Shown: positions 1 through 9,323, numbered from the stretch's first letter. The stretch: 64,000 nucleotides of DNA from Bacteroidales bacterium (GCA_017513445.1 JAFXFS010000018.1:62001-126000); one strand, 5' to 3'. The notes: generated by a model from the letters alone, not told the origin. Numbers and translations: made by a program.

Positions 1-940
1 CAACTACAACTGAGATCTCTCTCATTGCAGCATATCCCATAACTTGATCCAAAATTTCACCATTACGATAAATTGTAATTCTCAAATCGTAAAGGTAAGG
101 TGAATCTGGAGACCATAGTTTAGGGTTTTCTACATTCAATATTACATCAGCACCATTTGCAGATGATATAACTTCGCCATTTTCAATTAGTTCAATCAAA
201 CAATCATCTCCAACTTTTGCACCTCTGGCAATTGCTCTAACATTCAAGATTGATTTTTCAATATCTGCCTTTGCGGAGTAAGACTCTACAACAACTTCAT
301 TTACTGGCTCCATCCAGACTGTTTGCCAAATTCCTGTAACAGCTGTGTACCAGATACCATTAGGATTCGCAACTTGCTTTCCTCTTGGTTGGAATGCACT
401 ATCAGTCCCATCTGTAACTTTTACAACAAGTTTATGAGTTTTCTTTTTAGAGAGTGAATCTGTAATATCAAATGCGAATGGAGCATATCCACCCTTGTGT
501 TCACCCACAAATTTGTCATCTACATAAACTTCTGCTTTCCAGTCAACAGCTCCAAAGTTCAATCTTATTCTGCTATTCTTCCACTCTTTAGGGAGTTTAA
601 ACTCACGAGAATACCACAAAGCATCATCTACTCCTACACTTTTACCTACTCCTGAAAGAGCAGACTCTACTGCAAATGGAACTAATATCTTCCCATCAAA
701 TATTTCTGGCATCTCCTCATTGGCAGGTTTGATTGCATAATCCCATAAGCCATTGAGATTTATCCACTCACCTCTCACCAATTGAGGTCTTGGATATTCA
801 GGAAGTACATTATTCGGGTCGATATTCTCACCCCATTCTGTCATAATTTTATCACCTGCAGGCTTCCAGGTTATAGTTTCATTCTCTGCACAAGATAGCA
901 GAAGAAACAATGTTGCAAAAATTGGTAAAAGCTTTTTCAT
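1..940 (-). CDS. Glycoside hydrolase family 2 lipoprotein, 3' part outside window
   Basis: The reading frame is open from the ATG at 940 to the window edge (313 codons), so only the N-terminal part is seen. The product starts with a lipoprotein signal (MKKLLPIFATLFLLLSC, lipobox LLSC, Cys17), suggesting a membrane-anchored exported enzyme. The following region is a GH2 sugar-binding jelly roll (WYSREFKLP, then NFGAVDWKAEVYVD), and then an Ig-like sandwich containing LWSPDSPYLYDL, a stretch typical of beta-galactosidase/beta-glucuronidase-type GH2 enzymes. The catalytic TIM barrel would lie beyond the edge, so substrate cannot be assigned. It starts 11 bp after the cysteine desulfidase gene and probably shares its transcript. 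Confidence 0.88.
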   Translation of the reverse strand, partial: MKKLLPIFATLFLLLSCAENETITWKPAGDKIMTEWGENIDPNNVLPEYPRPQLVRGEWINLNGLWDYAIKPANEEMPEIFDGKILVPFAVESALSGVGKSVGVDDALWYSREFKLPKEWKNSRIRLNFGAVDWKAEVYVDDKFVGEHKGGYAPFAFDITDSLSKKKTHKLVVKVTDGTDSAFQPRGKQVANPNGIWYTAVTGIWQTVWMEPVNEVVVESYSAKADIEKSILNVRAIARGAKVGDDCLIELIENGEVISSANGADVILNVENPKLWSPDSPYLYDLRITIYRNGEILDQVMGYAAMREISVVV

Positions 941-951
941 ATTACAATTGT

Positions 952-2268
952 TTATTTACAAATCATTATATCCAAAATCATTTTGTCAGTCACTTGCATA
1001 CCTTTTGAGCCAATCTCTGCTAAGTTTCTGATACTCTTCTCTACATCATCATCAATAATACCATCATTATGGGTAATTGATATATTATCAAGTGCCAAAA
1101 CAGCAGATTGGACTGCAGAAGAGACACCAGAAGCAACTTTGAGAGCACATCCTAGTTTTGCACCATCACATACCATTCCTGTAATATTTCCAATCATATT
1201 CTGAATAGCATAGGAAACTTGCTCAATAGTTCCACCCTTCAATAGGACTATTCCACAAGCCGAACCTGTAGATGCTATTACACAGCCACAAAGTGCTGAT
1301 AATTTGCCTAAGAATCCCTTAATATAAATTGCTATTAAATGGCTAAGAGTCAATGCCCTGATTAACTCTTCACGAGAAGCTCCAAATTCTTGTGCAGCGA
1401 CTACAACAGGCAATGTCACCGTAATTCCTTGGTTTCCACTACCTGAATTACTCATTGCCGGCAATGTACAACCTGACATTCTTGCATCACAAGCAGCCGA
1501 TGTTACGGCCATAGTTCTTGCCATTAATCCAGAACCAAAGATTTCGCTATGGCCACTTGAATAGAGGGTTCTACCTACATTCAATCCAAATTTTCCATTC
1601 AATGCCTCCTCTGCCAGACGATAGTTCAAAGTAGCAGACTCTTCAATAAATTCAATTTTCTCTATTGGTGCAGTTTTGGAGAACTCATAAATTGTCTTGA
1701 CATCCAGAGCGTAGTCCAATGTAGATTTCCTACTATTTGAGATAGTCCCAGAGGAGCAATTCTCTAATTTATCCAATTCCCCATCAATTGAATGGCCATC
1801 TATCTCCTGATATACTATCGAATCGTGATTATCTTTTATAATACTCCTTGCAGAGTGAGTCTCAGAATATGCTTGTGCAGATATATATAGCTTCAAATCG
1901 GTCTTTGCCAAGTCTATTACGATTTTACCCTCATCAACTAAAGCTTTGGCTTTCTCAATAGCGTCATTATCAATATCTTTCAAGACCTCTAATCCGTATG
2001 ATGATTTTCCACAAGTAAGAGCAAGTGCAGCTGCAATGTGGAGCCCTACCATACCTACACCAGGTATTCCAACACCCATACCATTCTTTAAAATGTTTGC
2101 ACTAACCTCAACAACAACCCTAACCGGCTCAAAACCCTTTTGTCGAAGAAGTTCACAAGACTTTGCTACTGCCAAAGAAACTGCCATTGGTTCAGTACAT
2201 CCAAGTGCAGGTTTAACCTCGTTTTTTAGTAGTTCTATGATTTCGTTGATTCGATCTACTGTAAGCAT
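952..2268 (-). CDS. UPF0597 family, L-cysteine desulfidase-like (CyuA/YhaM type)
   Basis: The 438-aa protein matches the UPF0597 family (E. coli CyuA/YhaM), iron-sulfur enzymes that degrade L-cysteine to pyruvate, sulfide and ammonia. The N-terminal GCTEP motif (around residues 23-27), the SGSGNQGI segment, the CDARMSGC stretch and the LCGCVIASTGSACG stretch supply the conserved cysteines and anion-binding loops expected for a serine-dehydratase-alpha-like [4Fe-4S] active site. Length is normal for the family. The ATG at 2268 is used. The gene is followed at 11 bp by the GH2 gene. The function is assigned from the family; L-serine or another beta-eliminating substrate cannot be excluded. Confidence 0.88.
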   Translation of the reverse strand: MLTVDRINEIIELLKNEVKPALGCTEPMAVSLAVAKSCELLRQKGFEPVRVVVEVSANILKNGMGVGIPGVGMVGLHIAAALALTCGKSSYGLEVLKDIDNDAIEKAKALVDEGKIVIDLAKTDLKLYISAQAYSETHSARSIIKDNHDSIVYQEIDGHSIDGELDKLENCSSGTISNSRKSTLDYALDVKTIYEFSKTAPIEKIEFIEESATLNYRLAEEALNGKFGLNVGRTLYSSGHSEIFGSGLMARTMAVTSAACDARMSGCTLPAMSNSGSGNQGITVTLPVVVAAQEFGASREELIRALTLSHLIAIYIKGFLGKLSALCGCVIASTGSACGIVLLKGGTIEQVSYAIQNMIGNITGMVCDGAKLGCALKVASGVSSAVQSAVLALDNISITHNDGIIDDDVEKSIRNLAEIGSKGMQVTDKMILDIMICK

Positions 2269-2348
2269 AAAAATATCATTAGTATATCTTTACAAATGTA
2301 TAAAAATTGATTCACAATTAAAAAAATATAGATATAACTATGAAAAAA

Positions 2349-2379
2349 TTTGGAAAAACAATAAAACTCAGTATATTTG
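2349..2379 (+). promoter_or_regulatory. Bacteroidota promoter of tRNA-Glu
   Basis: A TTTG -33 element at 2349-2352 and a TATATTTG -7 element at 2372-2379 are separated by exactly 19 bp. This matches the TTTG-N19-TAnnTTTG consensus of the Bacteroidota housekeeping sigma factor. The mature tRNA begins 12 nt after the final G. Confidence 0.85.
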
Positions 2380-2390
2380 CATAAGAAAAT

Positions 2391-2462
2391 GCCGCATTCT
2401 TCTAACGGTTAGGAAACCGGTTTCTCAGGTCGGGAATAAGAGTTCGATTCTCTTATGCGGTA
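2391..2462 (+). tRNA. tRNA-Glu (anticodon CTC)
   Basis: A complete cloverleaf can be drawn. The acceptor stem GCCGCAT pairs with ATGCGGT (one G-U at the end). The D-arm is TTC/GAA around TAACGGTTAG. The anticodon stem CCGGT/GTCGG encloses loop TTCTCAG with anticodon CTC. The T-arm is AAGAG/CTCTT with TTCGATT. No CCA is encoded. The body aligns position by position with bacterial tRNA-Glu, including the GGTTAGGA D-loop. The acceptor stem has the GTT-free Bacteroidota form. Confidence 0.92.
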
Positions 2463-2465
2463 CTA

Positions 2466-2497
2466 AAAGAGGCTGACATATTTGTCAACCTCTTTTT
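2466..2497 (+). terminator. Rho-independent terminator after tRNA-Glu
   Basis: The hairpin AAAGAGG-c-TGACA / TGTCA-a-CCTCTTT has a TATT loop and one mismatched pair and is followed by a T-run. It lies 4 nt after the tRNA and may also serve the convergent recombinase gene on the other strand. Confidence 0.8.
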
Positions 2498-2534
2498 CTA
2501 TTTATAGACTACCTCTTATGATAATAGTTATAAA

Positions 2535-3545
2535 TCAAAGCAAAGCATTGATTAACAAATTGTTTGCCTCATCAATTTCAGATTTATCCAAAGCAGAAAG
2601 GTAGATTTTTGTTGTCTTTTCAGAGTCGTGCCCCATAGCTTGACTGATTACTGCAAGAGGTACTCTCTTATTCATTGCCGCACTTGCCCAAGAGTGTCTT
2701 GCGACATACATAGTAAGTGGATGAGGAAGATTTAACACTCTCCCTATCTGTCCTAGTTTTCTATTGACATTATGAGACATTTTCAGATATTGATGACGTA
2801 AATCAGTTGAGTTCTCATTTAATATTGGAAGTAGATATTTTGACCCTTTCAGATGATATCGATTCACAATCTCCTGCATACAGGGTTCCCACTTAATTGA
2901 TAACTCCTGATTCGTCTTTCTTCTTCGATAGACGAGATATCCACCCTTAAGATTATCACGTGTCAGGTATGCAATATCTACAAAAGAGATTCCACGTAGA
3001 TAGAAACTGAAAATAAAGAGGTCTCGTGCAAAAATAAGTGTATCTCTTTCTAATTTTAAATCCAGTATATCTTTAATTACAGAGATAGGTAAAGCTCGTT
3101 TATTAGTTACATCAACTCCTGTATAGACCCTTTTGAATGGATTCATCTGAATAATTAATCCTTTTTCAACAGCCCTATTATAAATCGAACGGAGATTCCT
3201 CATATAGAAAGAGGTGGTATTAAGGGTTAATTTTTTAGAAATAAGGTACGATTCATATTTTGCAAGCAACTGACCATCAATATCTTGCAACAATATATCA
3301 TCTCCTTTTAAAAATCGCTTGAAAGACTCTACTGATGTACTATATGTCTCCGCAAGTCGCAACTTGCCCTGAACTCGCAAATCCGAGATCAGGGCAACAG
3401 AAAAATCAAATAGAGTTACACTTTTTTGTTTTAGATTAATCAATGAGAGAAACTCATCAAAGTGAGTTGATTCTTTTGCAAATTGCAAAAAGAATTCTGT
3501 AAATTGACCTTGTGTCAATGTAGTTTTTACCTTACTTAAATTCAT
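2535..3545 (-). CDS. Tyrosine site-specific recombinase, Bacteroidota invertase/integrase type
   Basis: The 336-aa protein has an N-terminal SAM-like core-binding domain (about residues 10-125) and a C-terminal catalytic domain. Visible catalytic residues are R184 (FYLRGISFVD), K210 in the beta-hairpin (RRRKTNQ), R283-H284 (YVARHSWAS), H306 (MGHDSEKTT) and nucleophile Y315 (KIYL). The usual His of the HxxR box is Tyr280, a variant I recall from Bacteroidota invertases. No excisionase, relaxase or phage genes are adjacent, so this may be a resident phase-variation recombinase or the last remnant of an element. Its 3' end lies near tRNA-Glu. A partial inverted repeat sits directly upstream of its start. 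Its DNA target is not evident. Confidence 0.9.
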   Translation of the reverse strand: MNLSKVKTTLTQGQFTEFFLQFAKESTHFDEFLSLINLKQKSVTLFDFSVALISDLRVQGKLRLAETYSTSVESFKRFLKGDDILLQDIDGQLLAKYESYLISKKLTLNTTSFYMRNLRSIYNRAVEKGLIIQMNPFKRVYTGVDVTNKRALPISVIKDILDLKLERDTLIFARDLFIFSFYLRGISFVDIAYLTRDNLKGGYLVYRRRKTNQELSIKWEPCMQEIVNRYHLKGSKYLLPILNENSTDLRHQYLKMSHNVNRKLGQIGRVLNLPHPLTMYVARHSWASAAMNKRVPLAVISQAMGHDSEKTTKIYLSALDKSEIDEANNLLINALL

Positions 3546-3547
3546 AA

Positions 3548-3590
3548 TTCACCATTTTAATAATTGTTTTAGATACCATAAAATAGTGAA
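3548..3590. repeat. Inverted repeat abutting the recombinase start
   Basis: Arms TTCACCATTTTA (3548-3559) and TAAAATAGTGAA (3579-3590) are inverted repeats with one mismatch in 12 and a 19-nt spacer. They lie 2 nt upstream of the recombinase ATG. This could be an operator, a 5' UTR hairpin or a recombinase-binding site. The spacer is longer than a normal 6-8 bp tyrosine recombinase crossover region. Confidence 0.5.
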
Positions 3591-3616
3591 ATTTGAACTT
3601 TAATAGAATCATAAAT

Positions 3617-5215
3617 CTACTTCAAATCCCTTATAGCACGGCCTGAACTCTTAAGTAGTTCCATATCAAGCAGATCATTATCAAGCACTTTTTTTCCATT
3701 TATATAAACTGTCTCAATACCAAACGATGACTCCCTATCTTCAATACCATTTCTAAGTTTCTCCTCATTGAAAATAGTGATATCGGCATAGTAGCCCGCC
3801 TTCAAATAACCTCTCTCTTTGATTGAGAATCTGTCAGCAACCCCTCCACTCATTTTTCGGATAGTATTTGGCATTGTGTCTCCTGTGCCATTCAAAGAAT
3901 ACTTCAAGAATTTAGGGAAACAATCATAAATAGCGGGATTTTGTACACCATAGTCCTCAACCCAGGCATCTGTCATATAAAGGGAAATCTCATCTTTAGA
4001 TAGTTCACTGACTATCTCAGGGGTGCTATATGGTCCCATATTGACACGACCTTTGAAATTACTCATTTCACATAGATCCAGATATGCGTCAAGAGGAGAT
4101 TTTCCCATCTCCTTCGCAATTTTAGCAACACTTTTACCCTCATACTTCTCGTAGCCAGGTCCAATATAGGCAATCTCAATATCATCCCAACCAAAGCCAA
4201 GAAGTACAATTGTCGCAGCTATCAAAACATTGAGTTTCAACTTATTAAACCAATGACGCTTTTGCTTTGGCGTAAGCGCTTGATACCAAGCAGGCAAGAC
4301 AACAGTAATTACTGAAACACCTAACAACTCACTATAAATATCATATCCGGCATCTACCCCACTCTTTCTTAAATTATGGATAATCTTCAGTAATTCATCT
4401 TTACATTTGAAAGATTTTCTTCCTACAAATATGGCGTGGGAGTAGTGAAGTTTCATCTTTGTACCTTTAGCAATCTCTACCAATTCATCAAGAGCACGAA
4501 GCAGATGAGGTCTGCCAAGTAGAGGATATGTCATAGAGACAGCAGAACAAGCTCTCGGGTGGACAGTCATTGGACGATCATACTTTTCACACAATCTTGC
4601 CACATCTTTTAACTCCTCTATCCCGGCATAGATACCTGGTTCATACATAAGACCAAGTGATAGACCACAAGCACCCTCTTTGAGTGCCTGCTCCATAATT
4701 GAAAGCATTCTCTTATGCTCATCAGGAGTCAAAGCTCTATTCTCATATCCCGCAACACTTGTCCTTGCAGAGCAGTGTCCGGCAACGAGAGCAATATTAC
4801 AAGGGGTATTTCTATCTATTGAATCGAAAAAATCTGCGACAGTGGGATAGATTCCAGTCGTATTATTATATCCAAAGAGACCTGCACCCACCTTATCAAT
4901 ATGTGGAGATTCTCTTTCAAAACCAACAGCAGAGAGGCCGCAATTACCTGTAACAAAAGATGTTATACCCTGTCTGATGAATGGTTCAAAATATTTTATC
5001 GGCTCCTTCTTTATAGCAAACCAATCATTGTGGGAGTGAGCATCGATAAATCCTGGAGCTATCGAAAGGCCTTCAAGATTAACCACTTCACAACCCTCCT
5101 TAGGTGTAATATTTGGTTCAACTTTTACAATTCTATCCCCATCAATTAAAAGATCCGATTTAAGGGCATCAGCACCTGTACCATCATACAGCAGGGCATT
5201 TTTGAAGAGTTTCAT
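3617..5215 (-). CDS. N-acyl-D-amino-acid deacylase family amidohydrolase
   Basis: The protein is about 532 aa from ATG 5215 (MKLFKNALLYDGTG). A longer in-frame extension to 5341 is rejected because it would read through the tRNA-Arg gene and its terminator. It resembles D-aminoacylases of the amidohydrolase superfamily. The metal-binding HSH is at residues 60-62 (APGFIDAHSHND), followed by the GNCG motif bearing the conserved bridging Cys, a GHC segment, HYSHA, and a C-terminal beta-sandwich (YYADITIFN...YINGKKV) closing the fold. It would hydrolyse N-acyl-D-amino acids or related dipeptides; the exact substrate is not predictable. No obvious signal peptide is present, so it is probably cytoplasmic. 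Confidence 0.85.
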   Translation of the reverse strand: MKLFKNALLYDGTGADALKSDLLIDGDRIVKVEPNITPKEGCEVVNLEGLSIAPGFIDAHSHNDWFAIKKEPIKYFEPFIRQGITSFVTGNCGLSAVGFERESPHIDKVGAGLFGYNNTTGIYPTVADFFDSIDRNTPCNIALVAGHCSARTSVAGYENRALTPDEHKRMLSIMEQALKEGACGLSLGLMYEPGIYAGIEELKDVARLCEKYDRPMTVHPRACSAVSMTYPLLGRPHLLRALDELVEIAKGTKMKLHYSHAIFVGRKSFKCKDELLKIIHNLRKSGVDAGYDIYSELLGVSVITVVLPAWYQALTPKQKRHWFNKLKLNVLIAATIVLLGFGWDDIEIAYIGPGYEKYEGKSVAKIAKEMGKSPLDAYLDLCEMSNFKGRVNMGPYSTPEIVSELSKDEISLYMTDAWVEDYGVQNPAIYDCFPKFLKYSLNGTGDTMPNTIRKMSGGVADRFSIKERGYLKAGYYADITIFNEEKLRNGIEDRESSFGIETVYINGKKVLDNDLLDMELLKSSGRAIRDLK

Positions 5216-5261
5216 AACAAGGTTTGTTTTAATACTCTTCAAATATAGGAAATTTATAAAT

Positions 5262-5290
5262 AAAAAAAAAAGACTGTCTTTCGACAGTCT
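5262..5290 (-). terminator. Terminator after tRNA-Arg
   Basis: The perfect 8-bp hairpin AGACTGTC/GACAGTCT (5271-5290) with a TTTC loop (GAAA on the minus strand) is followed on the minus strand by a run of ten T. It ends the rplS-tRNA-Arg transcript before the deacylase gene. Confidence 0.9.
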
Positions 5291-5295
5291 CTTAG

Positions 5296-5369
5296 TGACC
5301 CCAACAGGATTCAAACCTGTAACCGCTTGATCCGTAGTCAAGTACTCTATTCAGTTGAGCTATGGGGCC
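5296..5369 (-). tRNA. tRNA-Arg (anticodon ACG)
   Basis: Read on the minus strand, acceptor GGCCCCA pairs with TGGGGTC (one G-U). The D-stem is GCTC/GAGT. The anticodon stem CTTGA/TCAAG has loop CTACGGA with anticodon ACG, normally A34-to-I edited to read CGN codons. The T-stem is ACAGG/CCTGT with TTTGAAT. The discriminator is A and CCA is not encoded. It lies 11 bp downstream of rplS in the same direction. Confidence 0.94.
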
Positions 5370-5380
5370 GTTATCTACTA

Positions 5381-5755
5381 CTATTGAGCAGATTTAGCAG
5401 GAGCTACGAACTTTCTCTCTTTAATACGAGCCTTCTTACCAGTAAGTTGTCTTAGGTAGAAGATACGAGCACGACGCACCTTACCAGATTTGTTCAATTC
5501 AATACTTTCAATAAATGGAGAAGCAACTGGGAAGATTCTTTCAACACCTACACCATTAGACATTTTGCGAATAGTGAAAGTTTCAGTTGAACCTGAACCA
5601 CGACGTTGAAGTACTACGCCACGGAATTTTTGAAGTCTCTCTTTATTCTCCTCTTTAATTTTATAAGTAACAGTAATTGTATCACCAGCTTTGAAAGCAG
5701 GGAAATTCTTTTGTTCTGTTGCTAATGCTTGTTCTGCAATTTTAATTAAATCCAT
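5381..5755 (-). CDS. rplS: 50S ribosomal protein L19
   Basis: The 124-aa protein is L19, which sits at the 30S-50S interface of the ribosome. Typical stretches are FKAGDTITVTYKI, EENKERLQKFRGVVLQRR, SGSTETFTIRKMSNGVGVE, and ERIFPVASPFIESIEL followed by KVRRARIFYLR. The length is slightly above the bacterial norm of 115-120 because of a short C-terminal tail. It is preceded by a consensus promoter and co-oriented with the downstream tRNA-Arg, with which it is probably co-transcribed. The neighbours commonly found beside rplS elsewhere (trmD, rimM) are absent. Confidence 0.98.
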   Translation of the reverse strand: MDLIKIAEQALATEQKNFPAFKAGDTITVTYKIKEENKERLQKFRGVVLQRRGSGSTETFTIRKMSNGVGVERIFPVASPFIESIELNKSGKVRRARIFYLRQLTGKKARIKERKFVAPAKSAQ

Positions 5756-5822
5756 CGTTAAATTGTATTAAGTGCAACTTTGCCAGCATATTTGCAAGAG
5801 GTTGCTTATTATTTTGGGACTG

Positions 5823-5853
5823 CAAAGGTATAAATAATTCTTATTTAAGCAAT
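5823..5853 (-). promoter_or_regulatory. rplS promoter
   Basis: On the minus strand an ATTG -33 element (5850-5853) precedes TACCTTTG (5823-5830) by exactly 19 bp, matching the Bacteroidota consensus. This predicts a 5' leader of about 65 nt before the rplS ATG. Confidence 0.75.
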
Positions 5854-5885
5854 AAAATTTCAAAAAAATTGTAAAAAATTATTCA

Positions 5886-7571
5886 TTACCAATAAAAATC
5901 ACTCTCAATTCTACTACTATTTCCTCGAGAATCCTCTGCTGTAACTACGATTTTATGGTTTTTACCCCTCTTGAATCTATTAGGATCCAATACAATTTCA
6001 ATCCTACCTCTCCTTGTATAACTCAATGCCCATTTGCCGTCAATCTCAACTCGATAGCTCCTGATGCCTGAAAGGTTATCTCTCATTCTGGCATAGATAA
6101 CAGATCTTGATGTAACTTTAGCACTCTCCTTGAATGAGAAACTTAGTTGCGGTGCAATAGTATCAATAGCAACATAGTATGTTCCAAAGGAAGATACAGA
6201 TGCCTGTACTCCACCATTTACCCATTTGCCACCAACTGCGCTCTCTACACCATTACTATTCAATTTCATAATCAATGCTTTTGATTGCAAAGAATCAGGC
6301 ACATCAGCTTTTATATGAATAGTTGCAGCTTTATGCATTGGCATTAGGTAATCTCCTATACTCCAAATAGATGAATAGATGTTATTATTAGGATCAAAGC
6401 CTCTTCTCTCCTCCACATTTAATAAAATAGATCTATAAAGAGAGGCAGCAGGGATAGCAAAAGAGAGACTATCAGCTCTATATACATTTGGTAAATTCCA
6501 GAACATAGGGACTCTTCCATCATTTGAGACACCTTTTGGCTGGACTTTATTGCCCCTTTTTACTCTATAATTGATTGCAGAGAGATTATTCTGTCCATCT
6601 CTCACCTCTACTCTCAACTTATGAACAAGTGTATCTTCTAAGATAATCAATCCGCTATTTTTCGATTCAATATGACTTCTTAGAGCATTTCCCGGTTCCA
6701 CATAACTTTTTACCATATCCATTCCTGAATAGTAGCTCTCACCATACTCTATAAGACTTTTAATATAAAGTCCCTTATAAGATGGCATTTCACCCACCTT
6801 AAAATCGAAGATTGTCTCTCCATCAAGTAAGACACGATAATGTTCTACAGCCAATCTACCAGGTGTTCCTGCCTGTTTATCCACAGCATCAATACAGATG
6901 TAAGACTTCTCTGGAAGTTCAATTACTCTGCTCAATGATGTAGGAGCATCAAACCCTAACAAGAATGATGTTTCAGGTACCCCTGTTGTATCTACATAGG
7001 AGTAGAACTTAATTCTTTGAAAAATTGGAGGTACATTATCTTTTATATCGTAATAACCCTCATTTACAAAATCAAATGGAGTTCCATTCTCGTCCCTAAC
7101 CTCCAAATGAAGGTGAGGAGCTACTGAAGAGCCGGTATTCCCTACCTTTCCAATTACATCTCCCTTTTTTACAGGAAATGTACTCTGATTAAAATAGAGA
7201 TTAACTGAGAATGATTCATCTTCATACTGTTTTTTACGCACCAATTTCTCAATCTCGTCGGTAAAGGCTGACAAGTGGCCATATACAGCACACGTACCAT
7301 CAAGATGTGTCACATATACACCTTTGCCATAACCACTTGGACTCATTGATATTCTTGAAATATATCCATCCTTAATAGAATGAATAGGGTCACCTATCCT
7401 TCCACCGACTCTAAAATCATACCCTGCGTGAAAATGATTACCACGTAATTCTCCGTAGGTGCCTGAAAATGATACGGGTAAATCTAACGGCAAACGCACC
7501 TCTTGAGCTGACAACCCAAAAAGTGCGATTACCTGTACAAATAATATTGAGTAAATTCTCTTAATCTTCAT
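5886..7571 (-). CDS. M23 family metallopeptidase (LytM domain), exported
   Basis: The protein is about 561 aa, taking ATG 7571; an in-frame TTG at 7580 three codons upstream is less likely. A signal peptide (MKIKRIYSILFVQVIALFGLSAQ) leads into an N-terminal LytM/M23 domain. It has the HxxxD zinc motif (NHFHAGYDFRVGG), a YGHLS loop and the terminal HxH (HLHLEVRD). The remaining two thirds is a beta-rich extension ending in Ig-like sequence (KVTSRSVIYARMRDNLSGI). Such periplasmic or outer-membrane-facing enzymes cleave peptidoglycan cross-bridges or regulate amidases. It starts 5 bp after dnaJ and probably belongs to the grpE-dnaJ transcript. Confidence 0.9.
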   Translation of the reverse strand: MKIKRIYSILFVQVIALFGLSAQEVRLPLDLPVSFSGTYGELRGNHFHAGYDFRVGGRIGDPIHSIKDGYISRISMSPSGYGKGVYVTHLDGTCAVYGHLSAFTDEIEKLVRKKQYEDESFSVNLYFNQSTFPVKKGDVIGKVGNTGSSVAPHLHLEVRDENGTPFDFVNEGYYDIKDNVPPIFQRIKFYSYVDTTGVPETSFLLGFDAPTSLSRVIELPEKSYICIDAVDKQAGTPGRLAVEHYRVLLDGETIFDFKVGEMPSYKGLYIKSLIEYGESYYSGMDMVKSYVEPGNALRSHIESKNSGLIILEDTLVHKLRVEVRDGQNNLSAINYRVKRGNKVQPKGVSNDGRVPMFWNLPNVYRADSLSFAIPAASLYRSILLNVEERRGFDPNNNIYSSIWSIGDYLMPMHKAATIHIKADVPDSLQSKALIMKLNSNGVESAVGGKWVNGGVQASVSSFGTYYVAIDTIAPQLSFSFKESAKVTSRSVIYARMRDNLSGIRSYRVEIDGKWALSYTRRGRIEIVLDPNRFKRGKNHKIVVTAEDSRGNSSRIESDFYW

Positions 7572-7576
7572 CCAAT

Positions 7577-8722
7577 TCAATTAAACATTCTTCTTACTCT
7601 TTCAAAAAAATTTAAATCATCTTTATCAGGATTTGGCTGGAAAGATTCAGACTTATGCATCTTTTCAACCAACTCTTTGTCCTCTTTAGATAATTTTTTA
7701 GGAATCCATACTTGGACATAAACTTTAAGATCTCCTGTACCATAGCCATTGATATCTGGAATACCTTTACCGCTGATTCTCAAGACTTTACCCGATTGAA
7801 TACCGGCATCAATCTTAATCTTCACCTTACCATTTACAGTAGGAATCACTTTTTGACATCCTGAAATTGCCTCTGGAATTGAAAGGAAAAGAGTATAAAT
7901 CAAGTCATTGCCATCTCTCTGAAACTCTTTATGTGGCTCCTCTTCAATAAGAACTAGTAGATCACCATTTATTCCACCATTTTTAGCAGCATTTCCTTTG
8001 CCTTGAATTGTCAACTGCATACCCTCTTGAACTCCTGCAGGGATTTTGAATTCAATCTCCTCTTTGGAGCGTTCCAGACCGGTTCCGCCACATTTTGAAC
8101 AAGGTTTTGATATAACTTTTCCCTCTCCGTGACAACTAGGACAAGTTGTTTGAGTTTGCATCTGACCAAGGAATGATTGAACAACCTGAATAATTGTACC
8201 TTTTCCGTTACATTTCGGACAAGTCTTAATATCAGCTTCTGATGCAGCTCCTTTGCCATTACACTCGCTACAAGTTACATCTTTATTTATTTTAACCCTC
8301 TTCTGACATCCATTAGCAATCTCTTCAAGTGTCAATTTGACCTTGATTCTAATATTTGAACCACGCTGTACCCTTCTGCCTTGACCTCTACCACCGCCAA
8401 AACCTCCACCAAAGAAGTCGCCAAAGATATCTCCAAAGCGAGAGAAGATATCATCCATTGAGAAGTTACCATTGAAGCCACCACCGGCCGCTCCACCCAT
8501 TCCGGCGTGACCGAATTGGTCGTAGCGCGCTCTCTTATCGGCATTACTTAAAACCTCGTATGCCTCAGCAGCCTCTTTGAACTTTTCCTCTGCCTCTTTA
8601 TCTCCAGGATTCTTATCAGGGTGATACTTCATCGCCACTTTGCGATAAGCCTTCTTAATCTCATCAGTAGTGGCACCTTTTTCAACACCAAGAACCTCGT
8701 AATAATCTCTTTTTTCAGCCAT
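7577..8722 (-). CDS. dnaJ: Chaperone DnaJ
   Basis: The 381-aa protein is a full class A DnaJ (Hsp40), co-chaperone that stimulates DnaK ATPase and delivers unfolded clients. Domains in order are the J domain with HPD (residues 34-36), a Gly/Phe-rich linker ([13 protein letters not shown]), a zinc-binding region with four CxxCxGxG repeats ([32 protein letters not shown]), and the C-terminal substrate-binding beta domains. It follows grpE by 13 bp and precedes the M23 peptidase gene. DnaK is encoded separately, about 8 kb away on the other strand. Confidence 0.99.
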   Translation of the reverse strand: MAEKRDYYEVLGVEKGATTDEIKKAYRKVAMKYHPDKNPGDKEAEEKFKEAAEAYEVLSNADKRARYDQFGHAGMGGAAGGGFNGNFSMDDIFSRFGDIFGDFFGGGFGGGRGQGRRVQRGSNIRIKVKLTLEEIANGCQKRVKINKDVTCSECNGKGAASEADIKTCPKCNGKGTIIQVVQSFLGQMQTQTTCPSCHGEGKVISKPCSKCGGTGLERSKEEIEFKIPAGVQEGMQLTIQGKGNAAKNGGINGDLLVLIEEEPHKEFQRDGNDLIYTLFLSIPEAISGCQKVIPTVNGKVKIKIDAGIQSGKVLRISGKGIPDINGYGTGDLKVYVQVWIPKKLSKEDKELVEKMHKSESFQPNPDKDDLNFFERVRRMFN

Positions 8723-8735
8723 ATTATATCTATAA

Positions 8736-9299
8736 TTAACAGCCCACGACTACCTTCGCATAACGGATAACCTTTCCATTCAAGGTATAGCCCTCTTGTA
8801 CAACGTCGTAAACTTTATTTTTTTGTTTTTTGTCTTGAACCGGCATCTGTGCTACTGCTTCGTGATAATCTGTATCAAAATCTACTCCTTTAGCTGCAAT
8901 TTTTTCTACACCCTTTGATTTTAAGAAATCGAGTAATTTCTTGTAAATCAATTCAGTACCCTCTTTTGCCGCATCTGTATCATCGGAATCTTTGATAGTA
9001 GCAATCGCTCTCTCACAATCATCAAGAACAGGCAAAATACCCTTCACGAAGTCCTCTGAAGCAGTCGCAATCAAATCTAAGCGCTCTTTGGCTGTACGTC
9101 TTCTGTAATTATCATACTCAGCAGCCATACGGATATATTTATCATTCAAATTATCACACTTCTCCTTCAACGAAGCTATCTCCTGCTCTTTAGGATCTAC
9201 CGACTCCTCAACCACCTCTTCGTTTTTTATCTCTTGTTGCTCCTCATTATTCACAACCTCTTTATTCTCGATATTCTCTTGTTTCTTACTTTTTTTCAT
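8736..9299 (-). CDS. grpE: Nucleotide exchange factor GrpE
   Basis: The protein is 187 aa from ATG 9299 ([14 protein letters not shown]), chosen because an upstream in-frame ATG lies too close to the promoter. A charged, Glu-rich disordered N-terminus leads to the long helix ([17 protein letters not shown]), then [11 protein letters not shown] and the C-terminal beta domain ([19 protein letters not shown]), the usual GrpE signatures. It releases ADP from DnaK. It heads a grpE-dnaJ operon; no CIRCE element was seen upstream. Confidence 0.98.
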   Translation of the reverse strand: MKKSKKQENIENKEVVNNEEQQEIKNEEVVEESVDPKEQEIASLKEKCDNLNDKYIRMAAEYDNYRRRTAKERLDLIATASEDFVKGILPVLDDCERAIATIKDSDDTDAAKEGTELIYKKLLDFLKSKGVEKIAAKGVDFDTDYHEAVAQMPVQDKKQKNKVYDVVQEGYTLNGKVIRYAKVVVGC

Positions 9300-9323
9300 A
9301 ATTTTTCCTTTTTTTATGACTTG

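Noticed and set aside
2535-3545. Integrated element beside tRNA-Glu marked by the recombinase
   Set aside because: No second copy of the tRNA 3' end and no other mobile-element genes were found in the adjacent sequence.
5216-5341. In-frame extension of the deacylase ORF upstream of ATG 5215
   Set aside because: It runs through the tRNA-Arg gene and its terminator; the family-like sequence starts at MKLFKNALLYDG.
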